Positions 20,143 to 30,628 are shown, counted from the stretch's first letter. The stretch: 64,000 nucleotides of DNA from Pseudoalteromonas galatheae (GCF_005886105.2 NZ_PNCO02000001.1:3238501-3302500); one strand, 5' to 3'. Notes: generated by a model not told the origin, from the letters alone. Numbers and translations are program-made.

Positions 20143-21960
20143 TTATCTACTTGAAAGCTCAATCAATGCTTGCTTGATAAGCTCAGGATGTGTGAGCGGG
20201 ATCAAGTGCTCTGTAGAGGTTATTGGCAAATACTGTCCCCCGCTTATTTCCGCGACTTCTTGAGACCATTTTCGACCTTCGGCTTCCCACTTAATCAAAC
20301 CCGCTCTGGCTTCTTCTGTTTCTGCTTTTTCAATATCTAACTGTTCAAACTCACTATCGATCACGGTAATTGGAATACTGCTATCTGGCTGCCAGTTTCT
20401 CACTAACTCCAAATCGTCATGATAGTTCATCATTTCATTTACTCGGATAAGTTGGGCTTCAATACTATAACGTGTTTGCATGATTTGATTGAAGTAACCC
20501 CAATCCATATGTTGAGCAAACTCACTTTCTTCCAGCAAAGACTCTACATGTGCCTGCTCCTCAGCTATTTTGACATTCATTTTTTCCTGCCACTTTCCTG
20601 CACTCACATGGTCTATCAAATGCTGACCCCATTCGCGATAAATATCAACAGGGTAACCCTGATACTGTGCAATTGAGTGCGGTAATAAAATGTCCGGATC
20701 CATCCACAACATACTGGCAATCTTTTGTTTGAAGTCTTCCGACTGTTGCATAGCAATAAGCGGTACAGAGTTACTATTAGCAAAACTCACCAAATGCACA
20801 TTGCTCAAATCAAGCTTCTCAAATAGCACTGGAAGATCTGTTGCAAACTTTTGCATTGACGGTGCGCTGGTGTTACTACTAAGCCCTTGCCCAAGCCTAT
20901 CAATCACATACACATTAAACTGTGTTGACAAATAAGGTTGTAATAATGCAAACCAAGCGCTATCGCTATGAAAGTGCATGTTTGCACCTGACAACATAAC
21001 TACCGTTGGTTTGTCTGCCTGATGCGTTAAGTGTCTTACATGGTAATAATTATCACTGACTTTAATTAAATCAGAACCAGCTGGTAGTGCATATTGACTT
21101 GTCGATTCAAAAAATTCCATTATCGATTGCGTCGTTTTGACTGGTGATAAGTTCCAACTATGTCCCGCCCCGTCTACACTAATAAGCTGAGTCTGGATAT
21201 TTCTGTTGGGATAGTGAGTTAAGGTAACACCATCATCCAAATCTTGCTCTACCGATAATGCGGCTTCATAGTTGAGATCACCTACAATTTTGATCGCTTG
21301 GGGTGAGGACAACAGCCCAAAATTAGCATGGCTTTTACCATTATAGGGAAGAACCGAATCAGCCTTACCGTGCATAATTCTGTAGTTCGTCGGCGTAGTA
21401 AGGTTACAACTATCTCCTAATTGATAGGACATTGGTGCACCAACGGTCACTATCGCGTTAAATACCTCGGAGCGATTACACAACAAGTTCTGTACAAATA
21501 GTCCTCCTTGAGAAAAACCTGTTGCGTAGATTTCACCATCAATAATCTGATATTTTGCTTTTAGTTCTGCGACCATGTCATCAACAAAGCCCAGATCATC
21601 AACACCTAGACGATGCGCCTTATTACAACCACACCCTTCATTCCATTCTTCATTTTTTGACTTGGGATAAACGACGAGATAATCATCACTTTGTTCATGC
21701 AACCTGGTCATACCCGCCATACCTTGACCACTCCCCCCAGAGCCATGAAAAGCAAATAAAAGTTTATATGACTTGCTGGTATTTTCGACCGGTAGCATAT
21801 AGTAAAAGCGTTCATTAAGTTCATGAACATTAACCCCAATCTCGGTTTTTCCGCTATCACTATCGATTGGCGCAGCGTTATTGCTTTTACCACCACACCC
21901 CACTAACAATGTCGCGACTACTACATTTAACGTTCGCGTTAAAAACCATCTACTTTTCAT
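20143..21960 (-). CDS. Lipoprotein with two fused alpha/beta hydrolase domains
   Basis: From ATG 21960 the product is 605 residues; ATG 21969 is possible but AGGA sits only one base before it. The signal peptide ends in a lipobox (VVATLLVGC). Domain 1 (about 45-300) resembles PHB-depolymerase/feruloyl-esterase-type enzymes: oxyanion region FAFHGSGGSG, nucleophile GFSQGG near residue 150 and His in GAGHSW. Domain 2 (about 310-605) has the layout of an ordinary alpha/beta hydrolase (VVMLSGANMHFHSDS, IDRLGQGLSS, EHLIPLTHPE). Its nucleophile elbow, however, reads VSFANSN where GxSxG is expected, so the Ser seems replaced by Ala and the domain may be inactive. The double-domain build is unusual. 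It is divergent from the ToxR-type regulator gene. Confidence 0.75.
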   Translation of the reverse strand: MKSRWFLTRTLNVVVATLLVGCGGKSNNAAPIDSDSGKTEIGVNVHELNERFYYMLPVENTSKSYKLLFAFHGSGGSGQGMAGMTRLHEQSDDYLVVYPKSKNEEWNEGCGCNKAHRLGVDDLGFVDDMVAELKAKYQIIDGEIYATGFSQGGLFVQNLLCNRSEVFNAIVTVGAPMSYQLGDSCNLTTPTNYRIMHGKADSVLPYNGKSHANFGLLSSPQAIKIVGDLNYEAALSVEQDLDDGVTLTHYPNRNIQTQLISVDGAGHSWNLSPVKTTQSIMEFFESTSQYALPAGSDLIKVSDNYYHVRHLTHQADKPTVVMLSGANMHFHSDSAWFALLQPYLSTQFNVYVIDRLGQGLSSNTSAPSMQKFATDLPVLFEKLDLSNVHLVSFANSNSVPLIAMQQSEDFKQKIASMLWMDPDILLPHSIAQYQGYPVDIYREWGQHLIDHVSAGKWQEKMNVKIAEEQAHVESLLEESEFAQHMDWGYFNQIMQTRYSIEAQLIRVNEMMNYHDDLELVRNWQPDSSIPITVIDSEFEQLDIEKAETEEARAGLIKWEAEGRKWSQEVAEISGGQYLPITSTEHLIPLTHPELIKQALIELSSR

Positions 21961-22091
21961 GCAGGCCATTCCTATTTTATTGTTTTCATGTACTCTTAAA
22001 TAGCATTGAAAAAAGCGCGACGATTTCTCATGAAATCATCGTGATGAATTTATTACCAAAAAATATAACCAATAAAATCAAAAGGGTAAAA

Positions 22092-24062
22092 ATGCGATTT
22101 AAGATTGCAGCAATACAATTTGATACACTAAATCGAACGCTAGAAAACGACAATTCAACAATAAGATTAGAGCCAAAGCCCTATTTGTTGCTACAAACTT
22201 TAATTGCTGCAAATGGAAATACAGTCTCTCGCGAGCAATTGATCGAAGAGGTTTGGCAAGGGCGTATCGTCACCGAAAGCGCAATCAATAAAGCCGTGTC
22301 AACGCTACGTCAGCATCTAAATAAATTAGATAGCCAAACGAATTATATTGAGACTATTCCTACCGTTGGATACAGGCTAATACCTAGAGCTGTAGGACTA
22401 GTTACCTCCACAAAATCACCAAAGCGTAAAGTACGCTTTTTAATTGGTGGTGCGATTTTGGTTAGTTTGCTTAGTGCATTAATTACTTTTCAGGTAGTGA
22501 GGCTTTCACCTAATACTAAGTCACTTATTCCAGAAAAAATAACAAGTCAGAGTGGTATTGAGCTGCAACTCAGTAGCGCAACTAGGTCTAGTAGCTTTAG
22601 TTATCTACACCCAATCACAACGCCACTTTCAGAGTTATGGTTACACCACCATGGAGAAAGTCGCAAGTTACTATCGGGTAATATAAGTGCTCAGGCATTA
22701 AGCCCTGACGCAAGTAAGATAGCATTTGTGGACGATGAAAATGGCTGCATGGTGAAGCAGTTAACTATAGCAAAGCAAAGCGTACAATCATTATTCAGCT
22801 GCCAGGCCGTTGAGAGGATAAAGCTCATTTGGGGCCGTAACGGGCGAGAATTGATTTATCGAAAACGTGAAAATATTCACAACGGCTTTGGTCTGTATCG
22901 CTATGATTTAAACACCCATAAGCATACACAATTAACGCTCCCCCCTTCATCAGGTAATCTAAGAGGTGATCACCTCTTTAGTTTATCTCAAGGCCAAGAC
23001 CGCCTCGCAGTGGCGACATACCTCGGTGAAGATATACACCGATTAACCCTCTATCACTACCCACAGATGTCTACAGAGCACACAATTGAACTTCCGTATA
23101 ACCCAACTTCACTGACCTGGTCTGCAAATGGTCAGCAGATTTACTTTTCACAGGCTAACAGCATTTATAGTGTGAATGCACAGTCACATGCAGTAACTCT
23201 TTTACACAAGTTTACCGCTCCAATCGAGAGCCTTACCCTATTGGATAATAATGATACGTTATTGTTAAATCAGTATAAGTTAGCCAGTAACATTAAGCTT
23301 TTTGAGCCCGTGCAGAATGTCGTAAAGGTAGTTGTTGATAACCAAGCGCTAAACCGTCTACCTCGCGCTAATCAATCACAACATATTTGGTATATTTCAG
23401 ATCATGGTGCACACTCAGCCTTATGGTCGATTGACACCAATAGGGAGGCAAAGACTCAAGTACCACTGCCTCACATTTTTAATTTCCAACGTTATCAACT
23501 CAATAGCGACAGTTCTAAAATACTTTTTGAATATCAAGATGCTATTTATCAGTTTTCGATTGAACAACTGGAGACCACAGAAATACTTAGTGCAGAGTTA
23601 AAACCCTATGTCGCGAACTACGGTCAACATGATGATGAAATAATTTATAGTAGTGAACGCTCTGGTAGTTGGCAGTTATGGTCTCTAAATTTAATAACAA
23701 ACCAACATCAGCAGCTTACAACGCAAGGTGGCTACAGTGGATACAAGCTTAATAATGTGTTGTATTTTACTAAATTTACACAGCCCGGTATTTGGCGGCT
23801 GGAAGATGGGCAGGAGTCGTTAGTTGTTGCAGAGGTGCCTGTAAGAAATTGGTTAAATTGGCGGCTCAGAGGTAATGCGCTTTACTATGAAAAAGACAAA
23901 AGCATCTGGCGATTCGATCTTAAGACTCATCAAGAAAAGCTATATTTCACTCCGCCACAACGGTTTATTGGACAGTTTGATATATTGCAAAATGGCGATG
24001 TGGTTTTCAGTGAGCTGAAGCAACCAAGTGGAGAGCTTTGGCAATTAACCGTGAAAAATTAA
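22092..24062 (+). CDS. ToxR/CadC-type membrane transcriptional regulator with propeller-like periplasmic domain
   Basis: Residues 1-100 form an OmpR-type winged helix (LEPKPYLLLQTLIAANG...VSREQLIEEVWQG...ESAINKAVSTLRQHL...YIETIPTVGYRL). A single TM follows at about 115-136 (VRFLIGGAILVSLLSALITFQVV), then about 520 periplasmic residues with repeats like a TolB/WD40 propeller (SPDASKIAFVDD, LTWSANGQQIYFS). The frame is open upstream to 21867, but ATG 22092 has an AAGGG ribosome-binding site six bases before it and begins exactly at the domain, giving 656 residues. It faces the double-hydrolase gene across a 131-bp gap and may regulate it; that is inference. Confidence 0.85.
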   Translation: MRFKIAAIQFDTLNRTLENDNSTIRLEPKPYLLLQTLIAANGNTVSREQLIEEVWQGRIVTESAINKAVSTLRQHLNKLDSQTNYIETIPTVGYRLIPRAVGLVTSTKSPKRKVRFLIGGAILVSLLSALITFQVVRLSPNTKSLIPEKITSQSGIELQLSSATRSSSFSYLHPITTPLSELWLHHHGESRKLLSGNISAQALSPDASKIAFVDDENGCMVKQLTIAKQSVQSLFSCQAVERIKLIWGRNGRELIYRKRENIHNGFGLYRYDLNTHKHTQLTLPPSSGNLRGDHLFSLSQGQDRLAVATYLGEDIHRLTLYHYPQMSTEHTIELPYNPTSLTWSANGQQIYFSQANSIYSVNAQSHAVTLLHKFTAPIESLTLLDNNDTLLLNQYKLASNIKLFEPVQNVVKVVVDNQALNRLPRANQSQHIWYISDHGAHSALWSIDTNREAKTQVPLPHIFNFQRYQLNSDSSKILFEYQDAIYQFSIEQLETTEILSAELKPYVANYGQHDDEIIYSSERSGSWQLWSLNLITNQHQQLTTQGGYSGYKLNNVLYFTKFTQPGIWRLEDGQESLVVAEVPVRNWLNWRLRGNALYYEKDKSIWRFDLKTHQEKLYFTPPQRFIGQFDILQNGDVVFSELKQPSGELWQLTVKN

Positions 24063-24074
24063 AGTACAAAAACA

Positions 24075-24100
24075 AAAAACCCAGCCGAGGCTGGGTTTTT
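24075..24100. terminator. Bidirectional intrinsic terminator
   Basis: A 12-bp stem (AAAAACCCAGCC and complement) with a two-base GA turn, flanked by A and T runs, lies between the convergent regulator gene and rpmG. Confidence 0.9.
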
Positions 24101-24118
24101 ATTGATTCTTGAAACGAA

Positions 24119-24274
24119 TTACTTGATTTTCGCTTCTTTGAAGATCACGTGTTTACGAACCTTAGGGTCGAACTTTTTGATCTCCATTTTTTCAGGCATG
24201 TTACGCTTGTTCTTGTCGGTAGTGTAGAAATAACCAGTACCAGCAGTTGAAACTAAACGGATCTTATCACGCAT
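24119..24274 (-). CDS. rpmG: 50S ribosomal protein L33
   Basis: The 51-residue product ([20 protein letters not shown]...[11 protein letters not shown]) is a typical L33 of the large ribosomal subunit, in a variant without zinc-ribbon Cys pairs. AAGGAG precedes the start by six bases. It follows rpmB with an 11-bp gap, as in many gammaproteobacteria, and ends at a strong terminator. Confidence 0.97.
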   Translation of the reverse strand: MRDKIRLVSTAGTGYFYTTDKNKRNMPEKMEIKKFDPKVRKHVIFKEAKIK

Positions 24275-24285
24275 GATTCAGCTCC

Positions 24286-24522
24286 TTAAACTTTTTCGCC
24301 GCGAGCACGGATATCTACTAATACCGCGTCGATGCCTTTTTTATCGATAATACGCATACCTTTAGTAGTAGTGCGTAGAGAAACGAAACGCTTTTCGCTT
24401 TCAACCCAAAAACGGTGTGTTTGTAGGTTAGGTAGGAAGCGACGCTTAGTAGCGTTGCGCGCGTGCGAACGGTGGTTACCAACCACTGGGCGCTTACCTG
24501 TAACTTGACAGACTTTAGACAT
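24286..24522 (-). CDS. rpmB: 50S ribosomal protein L28
   Basis: The 78-residue product begins [20 protein letters not shown] and carries the L28 core [21 protein letters not shown]28 binds 23S rRNA and is needed for late 50S assembly. It is the first gene of rpmBG, with a good promoter about 90 bp upstream. Confidence 0.98.
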   Translation of the reverse strand: MSKVCQVTGKRPVVGNHRSHARNATKRRFLPNLQTHRFWVESEKRFVSLRTTTKGMRIIDKKGIDAVLVDIRARGEKV

Positions 24523-24611
24523 GTCTATGTATCTCCAATAACTTCGCTCGAGCTTAATTTTCCCTTAAAGGCCTTTTAACTGCGTGCCCTAGGTAAAATC
24601 AAAGGGCGCTC

Positions 24612-24640
24612 TTTATACAGTATCTACAGGCAGAGATCAA
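24612..24640 (-). promoter_or_regulatory. Sigma-70 promoter for rpmBG
   Basis: On the minus strand TTGATC and TATAAA are separated by exactly 17 bp, about 90 bp upstream of rpmB. The long leader (about 80 nt) could carry control sites. Confidence 0.75.
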
Positions 24641-24981
24641 GGATCTGATCCTACTGAAATCAGCTCATGGGTAAATTTGATAGCGGCCAATTATAATGAT
24701 CCGAAGCCCACTAGGAAAGTAAAAACTGCATTTAAATTGAACTAATTTATAAAATTTATACAAATATGCTGATTTAACGAGCAAATTTCTTTTTTGGCCC
24801 TTTGTAGATGATGATTTTGACTGTTTAATTTTCGTGCTTATGAGTATATTCAAGCAGCAACACTCCACCAGCTACCCCACACGTCGAGTAAAAGCTGAGT
24901 GATCAAGCTCCATTCCATTTTGCTCAGTTCAAAAGGACAGCTTGAGAAAGCGAAACCCACCTGATAAAACAGCAACTCAGC
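24641..24981. other. Gene-free stretch between rpmB promoter and radC
   Basis: About 340 AT-rich bases. A second TATAAT-like box on the minus strand near 24690 could be a weak extra promoter. I see no convincing terminator for radC and no RNA gene. Confidence 0.4.
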
Positions 24982-25656
24982 TTAAATCAGTCCTCGTTCG
25001 GCAAACGAAATACAATAACTTCCAGCGACGATTAAATGGTCAAGTACATTAATATCAACCAATGCCAAGCCTTGCTGCAATTTTTTCGTGATAAGTTTAT
25101 CCGCTTCGCTGGGCTCTGCCACGCCCGATGGATGGTTATGGGCAAAAATCACAGCTGCACTATGGTATTTGAGTGCCGCCTTTACTACTTCTCTTGGATA
25201 AACCGAGGCCGCATTAATCGTGCCGTGAAACAGCACTTCATCTTTTATTAGCCGATTTTGGTTGTCTAAATACAACACCATAAACACTTCATGGCCAAGC
25301 CCCCGTAGTTGAGCACTCAAATAGTCACGTACCGCAGTCGGGTTTTGAAATACCGTTTCTCTTAAGCACTCTTCTTTTAGATAACGCCGACTTAGCTCCA
25401 AAACGGCCTGCAACTGAGTGTATTTGGCAACGCCTAAGCCTTTTAACGCTGAAAACTCTTCTAATGAGGCATTGAATAAACGCTGTAACGTTTGCTGTTC
25501 TTGTAACAAGGATTCGGCAAGCTCTATGGCATTTAATCCTTTGATCCCTGTGCGTAAAAAGATAGCCAATAACTCAGCATTGGATAACGCTTCGGGCCCT
25601 TGTTCAATCAACTTTTCTCTTGGCCGCGCGGATTTGGGTAAGGCTGATATTTGCAT
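24982..25656 (-). CDS. radC: RadC-family JAB-domain protein
   Basis: The 224-residue protein has an N-terminal helix-hairpin-helix-like region (LIEQGPEALSNAELLAIFLRTG) and a C-terminal JAB/MPN metal site (FAHNHPSGVAEPSEAD, the HxHPSG...SxxD motif). Despite the name, a direct role in DNA repair is not established for the family. Its place between rpmB and coaBC matches the E. coli order, although here it is divergent from coaBC. Confidence 0.95.
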   Translation of the reverse strand: MQISALPKSARPREKLIEQGPEALSNAELLAIFLRTGIKGLNAIELAESLLQEQQTLQRLFNASLEEFSALKGLGVAKYTQLQAVLELSRRYLKEECLRETVFQNPTAVRDYLSAQLRGLGHEVFMVLYLDNQNRLIKDEVLFHGTINAASVYPREVVKAALKYHSAAVIFAHNHPSGVAEPSEADKLITKKLQQGLALVDINVLDHLIVAGSYCISFAERGLI

Positions 25657-25784
25657 TCTATTATTCCTTATCTTTGTATGTCTCCTTGACTAAATTAAGC
25701 TTAGCGGGTGATCACGATTATTCAAAAGCAAACACAGACTGTGATATCTTTAGTTTATTGATACTGTGATCGTATAAAACAAAC

Positions 25785-26981
25785 ATGCAAAGAAATAAAC
25801 GCCTCTTACTTGGGATCAGCGGTGGTATCGCTGCTTACAAATGTGCAGAACTCGTTCGCCGCTTAAAAGAACACCAGATAGATGTCAAAGTGGTGATGAC
25901 GGAGTCAGCTAAGCACTTTATCACACCACTAACAATGCAAGCTGTCTCTGGTGAAATCGTTTCTGACTCTTTGCTTGACCCGCAAGCAGAAGCATCAATG
26001 GGCCATATCGAATTTGCAAAATGGGCAGATCTAGTACTGGTTGCTCCCGCGACCTCAAATATCCTCGCCAAAATGGCAGCGGGTATTGCAGATGATTTAC
26101 TGACCACATTACTGCTCGCAACTCCCGCGCCTGTTGCCGTGGCGCCGGCAATGAATCAACAGATGTATGCGCACCTATCGACTCAAGCAAATCTCAACAC
26201 CCTTGCTTCACGCCATGTCCAAATCTGGGGGCCCGGTAAAGGCGAACAAGCCTGTGGAGATGTAGGCGCAGGACGCATGCTTGAACCCCATGAATTGGTG
26301 CAACTGTGTTTAACTGCACTTCGCCCTACTGAGCAAGTATTAGCAGGAAAAACGGTAACTATCACTGCAGGGCCGACACGCGAAGCATTAGATCCGGTGC
26401 GTTTTATTACCAATCACAGTTCAGGAAAAATGGGATTTAGCCTTGCTGAGGCGGCAAAGGCTTTGGGTGCAAGCGTAAATCTGATCGCAGGCCCGGTTTC
26501 ACTGAATACTCCCACTGGAATTACTCGACTTGATGTAGAAAGTGCTGAGCAGATGCAACAAGCCGCACTCGAATATGCCGTACAATCGGATATTTTTATC
26601 GGCTGCGCTGCGGTCGCTGATTACCGTGCAGCCACCGTAGCCGATCAAAAGATTAAAAAGCAAGGCGATGAAATCACACTTACACTGGTTAAAAACCCCG
26701 ATATTATCGCTACTGTCGCAGCACTAAAACAGTCGCGTCCTTATACCGTTGGCTTTGCCGCTGAGACGCAGAATGTCGCCGAATATGCGCAAGGAAAATT
26801 GGTAAATAAAGGGTTGGATATGATCTGTGCGAATGATGTGTCGGATAGTACAGGTGGGTTTAATTCTGATAACAACACATTGACCCTATATTGGAAAAAA
26901 GACCGACTTGAACTCCCTCACTCTAGCAAAAAAGAGTTAGCACTTACTGTCATGCAAGCTATTGCCGAAAAGATAAAATAA
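25785..26981 (+). CDS. coaBC: Bifunctional phosphopantothenoylcysteine decarboxylase/synthetase
   Basis: The 398-residue enzyme performs two steps of coenzyme A synthesis. The N-terminal CoaC flavoprotein ([18 protein letters not shown], catalytic His in [16 protein letters not shown]-type APAMNQQMY, Cys in [10 protein letters not shown]) decarboxylates phosphopantothenoylcysteine. The C-terminal CoaB domain ([25 protein letters not shown], and a Lys in DQKIKKQ) joins cysteine to phosphopantothenate. Length is standard. It is followed by slmA without dut in between. Confidence 0.96.
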   Translation: MQRNKRLLLGISGGIAAYKCAELVRRLKEHQIDVKVVMTESAKHFITPLTMQAVSGEIVSDSLLDPQAEASMGHIEFAKWADLVLVAPATSNILAKMAAGIADDLLTTLLLATPAPVAVAPAMNQQMYAHLSTQANLNTLASRHVQIWGPGKGEQACGDVGAGRMLEPHELVQLCLTALRPTEQVLAGKTVTITAGPTREALDPVRFITNHSSGKMGFSLAEAAKALGASVNLIAGPVSLNTPTGITRLDVESAEQMQQAALEYAVQSDIFIGCAAVADYRAATVADQKIKKQGDEITLTLVKNPDIIATVAALKQSRPYTVGFAAETQNVAEYAQGKLVNKGLDMICANDVSDSTGGFNSDNNTLTLYWKKDRLELPHSSKKELALTVMQAIAEKIK

Positions 26982-27138
26982 CCTTCATGTAAAAGACTGG
27001 AAAGAAACTGAATAAAACATTAACATGATACCCCGATAACGTGTAAACGAGTCGGGGTTTGCACTTCTGCGCATCACTCTCTGTGCTTAATAAACCCGGC
27101 AAAAACAATATAACAATTAGAAAAATAAGGGAAATTTC

Positions 27139-27726
27139 ATGCCAGCGACAAAACGTAGTAATCGCAAAGAGCAAATTCTTCAATCACTCGCACAAATGCT
27201 GGAAACCAGCCCGGGACAGCGTATCACCACAGCTAAACTCGCTGCTGAAGTCGGGGTTTCAGAAGCTGCGCTTTATCGCCATTTTCCAAGTAAAGCGAGA
27301 ATGTTTGAGGGGCTTATTGAGTTCATCGAAGATACGTTGCTGTCACGCATTAATTTAATCCTAGAAAACGAAAAAGAAACCCGTAACCGGATCTACAACA
27401 TTCTTACTCTACTTCTCGCCTTTGCAGAGAAAAACCCTGGGATAACACGTATTTTAACGGGCGATGCACTACAAGGTGAGCAAGAACGTTTACGTGAACG
27501 AGTACAAAGCTTATTTGAAAAGCTTGAGACACAATTCAAACAAGTATTAAGAGAGCGCAAACTGCGAGAAGGCAAAGCATTCACGAGTGAAGAAAGTGTA
27601 CTGGCTAATCTATTCTTAGCTTTTGTTGAGGGTAAGATGAACCAGTTTGTAAGAAGTGACTTCAAAGCAAAGCCAACCGCGCAATTCGATAAACAGTGGG
27701 TTGAGCTTGAGAAAATCTGGCTTTAA
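27139..27726 (+). CDS. slmA: Nucleoid occlusion factor SlmA
   Basis: The 195-residue TetR-fold protein binds specific DNA sites on the chromosome and blocks FtsZ ring formation over the nucleoid. The N-terminal helix-turn-helix ([32 protein letters not shown]) is characteristic, and length is near the E. coli protein (198). It begins 157 bp after coaBC; the dut gene that usually separates the two is not present here. Confidence 0.96.
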   Translation: MPATKRSNRKEQILQSLAQMLETSPGQRITTAKLAAEVGVSEAALYRHFPSKARMFEGLIEFIEDTLLSRINLILENEKETRNRIYNILTLLLAFAEKNPGITRILTGDALQGEQERLRERVQSLFEKLETQFKQVLRERKLREGKAFTSEESVLANLFLAFVEGKMNQFVRSDFKAKPTAQFDKQWVELEKIWL

Positions 27727-27832
27727 GCACCTGCGGCTAGCCGCTTAAATACATCCGCACACCGCAGAGCATTTTAGTTTCACTGTTAAAAGTGATAAAA
27801 ACATCATAAATACATACTAAAATGCTCTAGAT

Positions 27833-30604
27833 ATGACTCTAAAACTTTCTCTCTTAAGCGCAGCACTTTTTAGTGTAAGCAGCTTAGCAGCTAAACCCAG
27901 CCTTGAATTTAAAGACGTTTTTGATTTTCGTTACCCACAGGGTACGGTGATCTCCGAACAAGGCACATTCCTCGGCCTAAGTGCAAAGCCTTACCGTGGT
28001 GACAGCGAAGGCCAAGTGTATTCTCTCAATAATAGAGCACTGATTGCATCGGTTCCCCGTGGTACAAATCCAGTTATCAATAAAAGCGGTCAATGGGTTG
28101 GCTTTACCCAACTCCCCACTCTACTTGAAAAAGAAACCACAGATAAAAAAAAGAAAAAAACATTAAAGAACAACTTAGTGTTAGTTAGCACCGCAACCAA
28201 AACGCAGCAAACCTTTAGCTCAGTTAAAGATTATCAAATCTCAGATGATGGCTTGTGGCTGGTGTACCGTGAGGATACAAAAACAGGCGACAAAAAATCA
28301 GACGCAAAAGAGAATACAGACGAGCAAGCTGATGAACTCAAAATCAGTGCAGATAAAGGTGATGACACATTAACACTTGTGGTGCTGAACCTTTCTAACA
28401 ATGAAAGTACTCGCTATGACAACATCGCAGCATACAAAGTAGGACCAAATAGTAACGTGATACTGGTCAATCAGCGCAGTGAAGACGGCAGTAAAAACCG
28501 TGTTGCCGTTATTGACTTAGCGAGCAATCAAATCACAAGTCTTATTGATGAGCCCGGTGTGACTTTAGGAGACATTGCTTGGCAACCCAATTCTCAACAG
28601 GTCGCTTTTTATTTAGGTAATTATGTCAACGATGACAAACGCCGCCGCGACTACCAACTCAAATTATGGTCTCCAACAAGCAATAAAATTACCGATATCC
28701 ATAACCCAAGCGGTTGGTTTTCCGGCAAAACAGCATCAATCAAATGGTCTAAAGACGGCTCACGATTATTTTTTGAAAACCGTCCACAGCTTGAACAAAA
28801 AGCCAAAGTGCTCAAATACACAGATGAAAGCTCGCTTTTTGATTACGATACCATTCGCCAGCAAAAAGGCTTAAAGGTTTGGCACAATGCCGATCCTGAA
28901 ATCAAAACTAGAGAAATAAAAACATGGAATGAAAGCCGGCGAGATCAACATTATCAAGCGGTTTATCATCTTAATGGCGAGCGTGTAGTACAGCTTGAAA
29001 ACCTTCAAGTGCCGTCTATTTCACTGCGCACAAACGCAAACTTTGTGCTGGGCAGCGATGATACCCCCTATCTAAAGCAGATTATGTACAAAGGCTTTTA
29101 TCGCGACTACTACAGCGTTGATATCAGCAGTGGTGATAAACAACTCATCGTTAAAGAAAGTTCAAATCGCCCAACTGTTGCACCTGATGGTAAACATGCG
29201 GCCTATTTCGATGGTGAACAAATCTGGTTGAAATCGCTATCCACCCAACAGCTTACCCCAGTAAGCAAAGCGGTTAAAAATGCACTGTTTGCTGATGATA
29301 AACATGATAAGCCAGAACCAAACGAAGGATTTGGATTTGCTGGTTGGCAGCTCGATGGTTCGACACTCTACGCCTACAGTAAATATGATATTTGGGCATT
29401 TGATACTAAAACGGCAAAAGCAACTCGACTGACTGACGGCTATAAGACCCAAACACAATACCGCATTGAGTATAAAGATAAGGACAAACTGGGCTTTAAC
29501 CCTGACGATACCTTACTATTAAGTGCGCACAACCTCGAAAATAAACAAACGCATATTGCTACGCTTTCTCTACAAGATAACAAGTTGCAAACTGTTTTGT
29601 CTGGCGAAGCCAAATATAACGTAGTGAGAAAAGCCAAAGAGGCAGATACTTATATTTTCACAAGACAGTCTTATCAAGAATTTCCTGATTATTGGGTTAC
29701 AGATAACAGCTTTAATAACCCGACAAAACTCACAGACTTAAATCCACAGCAACGGACATTTGCTTGGGGCCAAAAGCCTGAACTTGTGAAGTACAAAGGC
29801 TACGATGGCGAAGATCTTCAAGGCGTGTTAATCAAACCTGCTGATTATAAAGCCGGTGATAAAGTGCCAGTAGTAATTTACTTCTACCGCTATATGAGCC
29901 AGCGCATGTATGACTTCCCGAAAATGGAGTTAAATCACAGACCAAACCTGCCAATGTATACCTCAAACGGTTATGCGATATTCTTGCCTGATATTCGTTT
30001 TGAGATCGGTCATCCTGGACGCTCTTCAACGCAAACCATGATCAATGCCGCACAAGCGCTTATTGATAAAGGTGTTGCTGATCCAGATAAAATAGGCTTA
30101 CAGGGCCACTCTTGGGCAGGTTATCAGAGTGCATTTATGATCACCCAGACAAATATGTTTAAAGCGGTTGTCTCTGGCGCACCAGTATCAAATATGACCT
30201 CTGCTTATAGCGGAATTCGATTAAAGTCCGGCTTAGCACGTCAATTCCAGTATGAAACGGGACAAAGCCGCATAGGTAAAACACTCACCGAAGCGCCAGA
30301 ATTATATATAGAAAACTCTCCAGTGTTTTACGCAGATAAAGTAAATACACCAATTTTGATCATGTTTGGCGATAACGATGGAGCGGTTCCTTGGCAAGAA
30401 GGTATTCAATACTACTTAGCATTAAGAAGGCATGGTAAAGACGCAATCTTCTTACAATACGAAGGCGAACCGCACCATCTTAAAAAGCTGCCAAATCAGC
30501 TAGATTATTCAATTCGTATGAAAGAATACTTTGATTATCACCTGAAAGGATTGCCACCTGCAGAATGGATTCAATCCGGTAAAGCATTTATCACTGAGGA
30601 ATAA
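27833..30604 (+). CDS. Secreted S9-family (prolyl oligopeptidase-like) serine peptidase
   Basis: The 923-residue protein has a signal peptide (SLLSAALFSVSSLAAKP), a long beta-propeller-like N-terminal part and a C-terminal S9 catalytic domain. The triad can be placed at Ser760 (LQGHSWAGYQ), Asp849 (FGDNDGAVPW) and His881 or His882 (GEPHHLKK). A Lys/Asp-rich low-complexity insertion lies around residues 100-180. The start has no strong Shine-Dalgarno. It ends 276 bp before a TonB receptor gene on the same strand, which suggests joint peptide use; that link is inference. Confidence 0.88.
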   Translation: MTLKLSLLSAALFSVSSLAAKPSLEFKDVFDFRYPQGTVISEQGTFLGLSAKPYRGDSEGQVYSLNNRALIASVPRGTNPVINKSGQWVGFTQLPTLLEKETTDKKKKKTLKNNLVLVSTATKTQQTFSSVKDYQISDDGLWLVYREDTKTGDKKSDAKENTDEQADELKISADKGDDTLTLVVLNLSNNESTRYDNIAAYKVGPNSNVILVNQRSEDGSKNRVAVIDLASNQITSLIDEPGVTLGDIAWQPNSQQVAFYLGNYVNDDKRRRDYQLKLWSPTSNKITDIHNPSGWFSGKTASIKWSKDGSRLFFENRPQLEQKAKVLKYTDESSLFDYDTIRQQKGLKVWHNADPEIKTREIKTWNESRRDQHYQAVYHLNGERVVQLENLQVPSISLRTNANFVLGSDDTPYLKQIMYKGFYRDYYSVDISSGDKQLIVKESSNRPTVAPDGKHAAYFDGEQIWLKSLSTQQLTPVSKAVKNALFADDKHDKPEPNEGFGFAGWQLDGSTLYAYSKYDIWAFDTKTAKATRLTDGYKTQTQYRIEYKDKDKLGFNPDDTLLLSAHNLENKQTHIATLSLQDNKLQTVLSGEAKYNVVRKAKEADTYIFTRQSYQEFPDYWVTDNSFNNPTKLTDLNPQQRTFAWGQKPELVKYKGYDGEDLQGVLIKPADYKAGDKVPVVIYFYRYMSQRMYDFPKMELNHRPNLPMYTSNGYAIFLPDIRFEIGHPGRSSTQTMINAAQALIDKGVADPDKIGLQGHSWAGYQSAFMITQTNMFKAVVSGAPVSNMTSAYSGIRLKSGLARQFQYETGQSRIGKTLTEAPELYIENSPVFYADKVNTPILIMFGDNDGAVPWQEGIQYYLALRRHGKDAIFLQYEGEPHHLKKLPNQLDYSIRMKEYFDYHLKGLPPAEWIQSGKAFITEE

Positions 30605-30628
30605 TCAGCTTCACTCGTATTGATTATC

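Noticed and set aside
21867..22091. Upstream extension of the ToxR-type regulator
   Set aside because: It overlaps the divergent lipoprotein gene, and ATG 22092 has a good SD directly before the conserved winged helix.
24665..24868. 67-codon minus-strand frame between rpmB and radC
   Set aside because: AT-rich, no ribosome-binding site and no family features.
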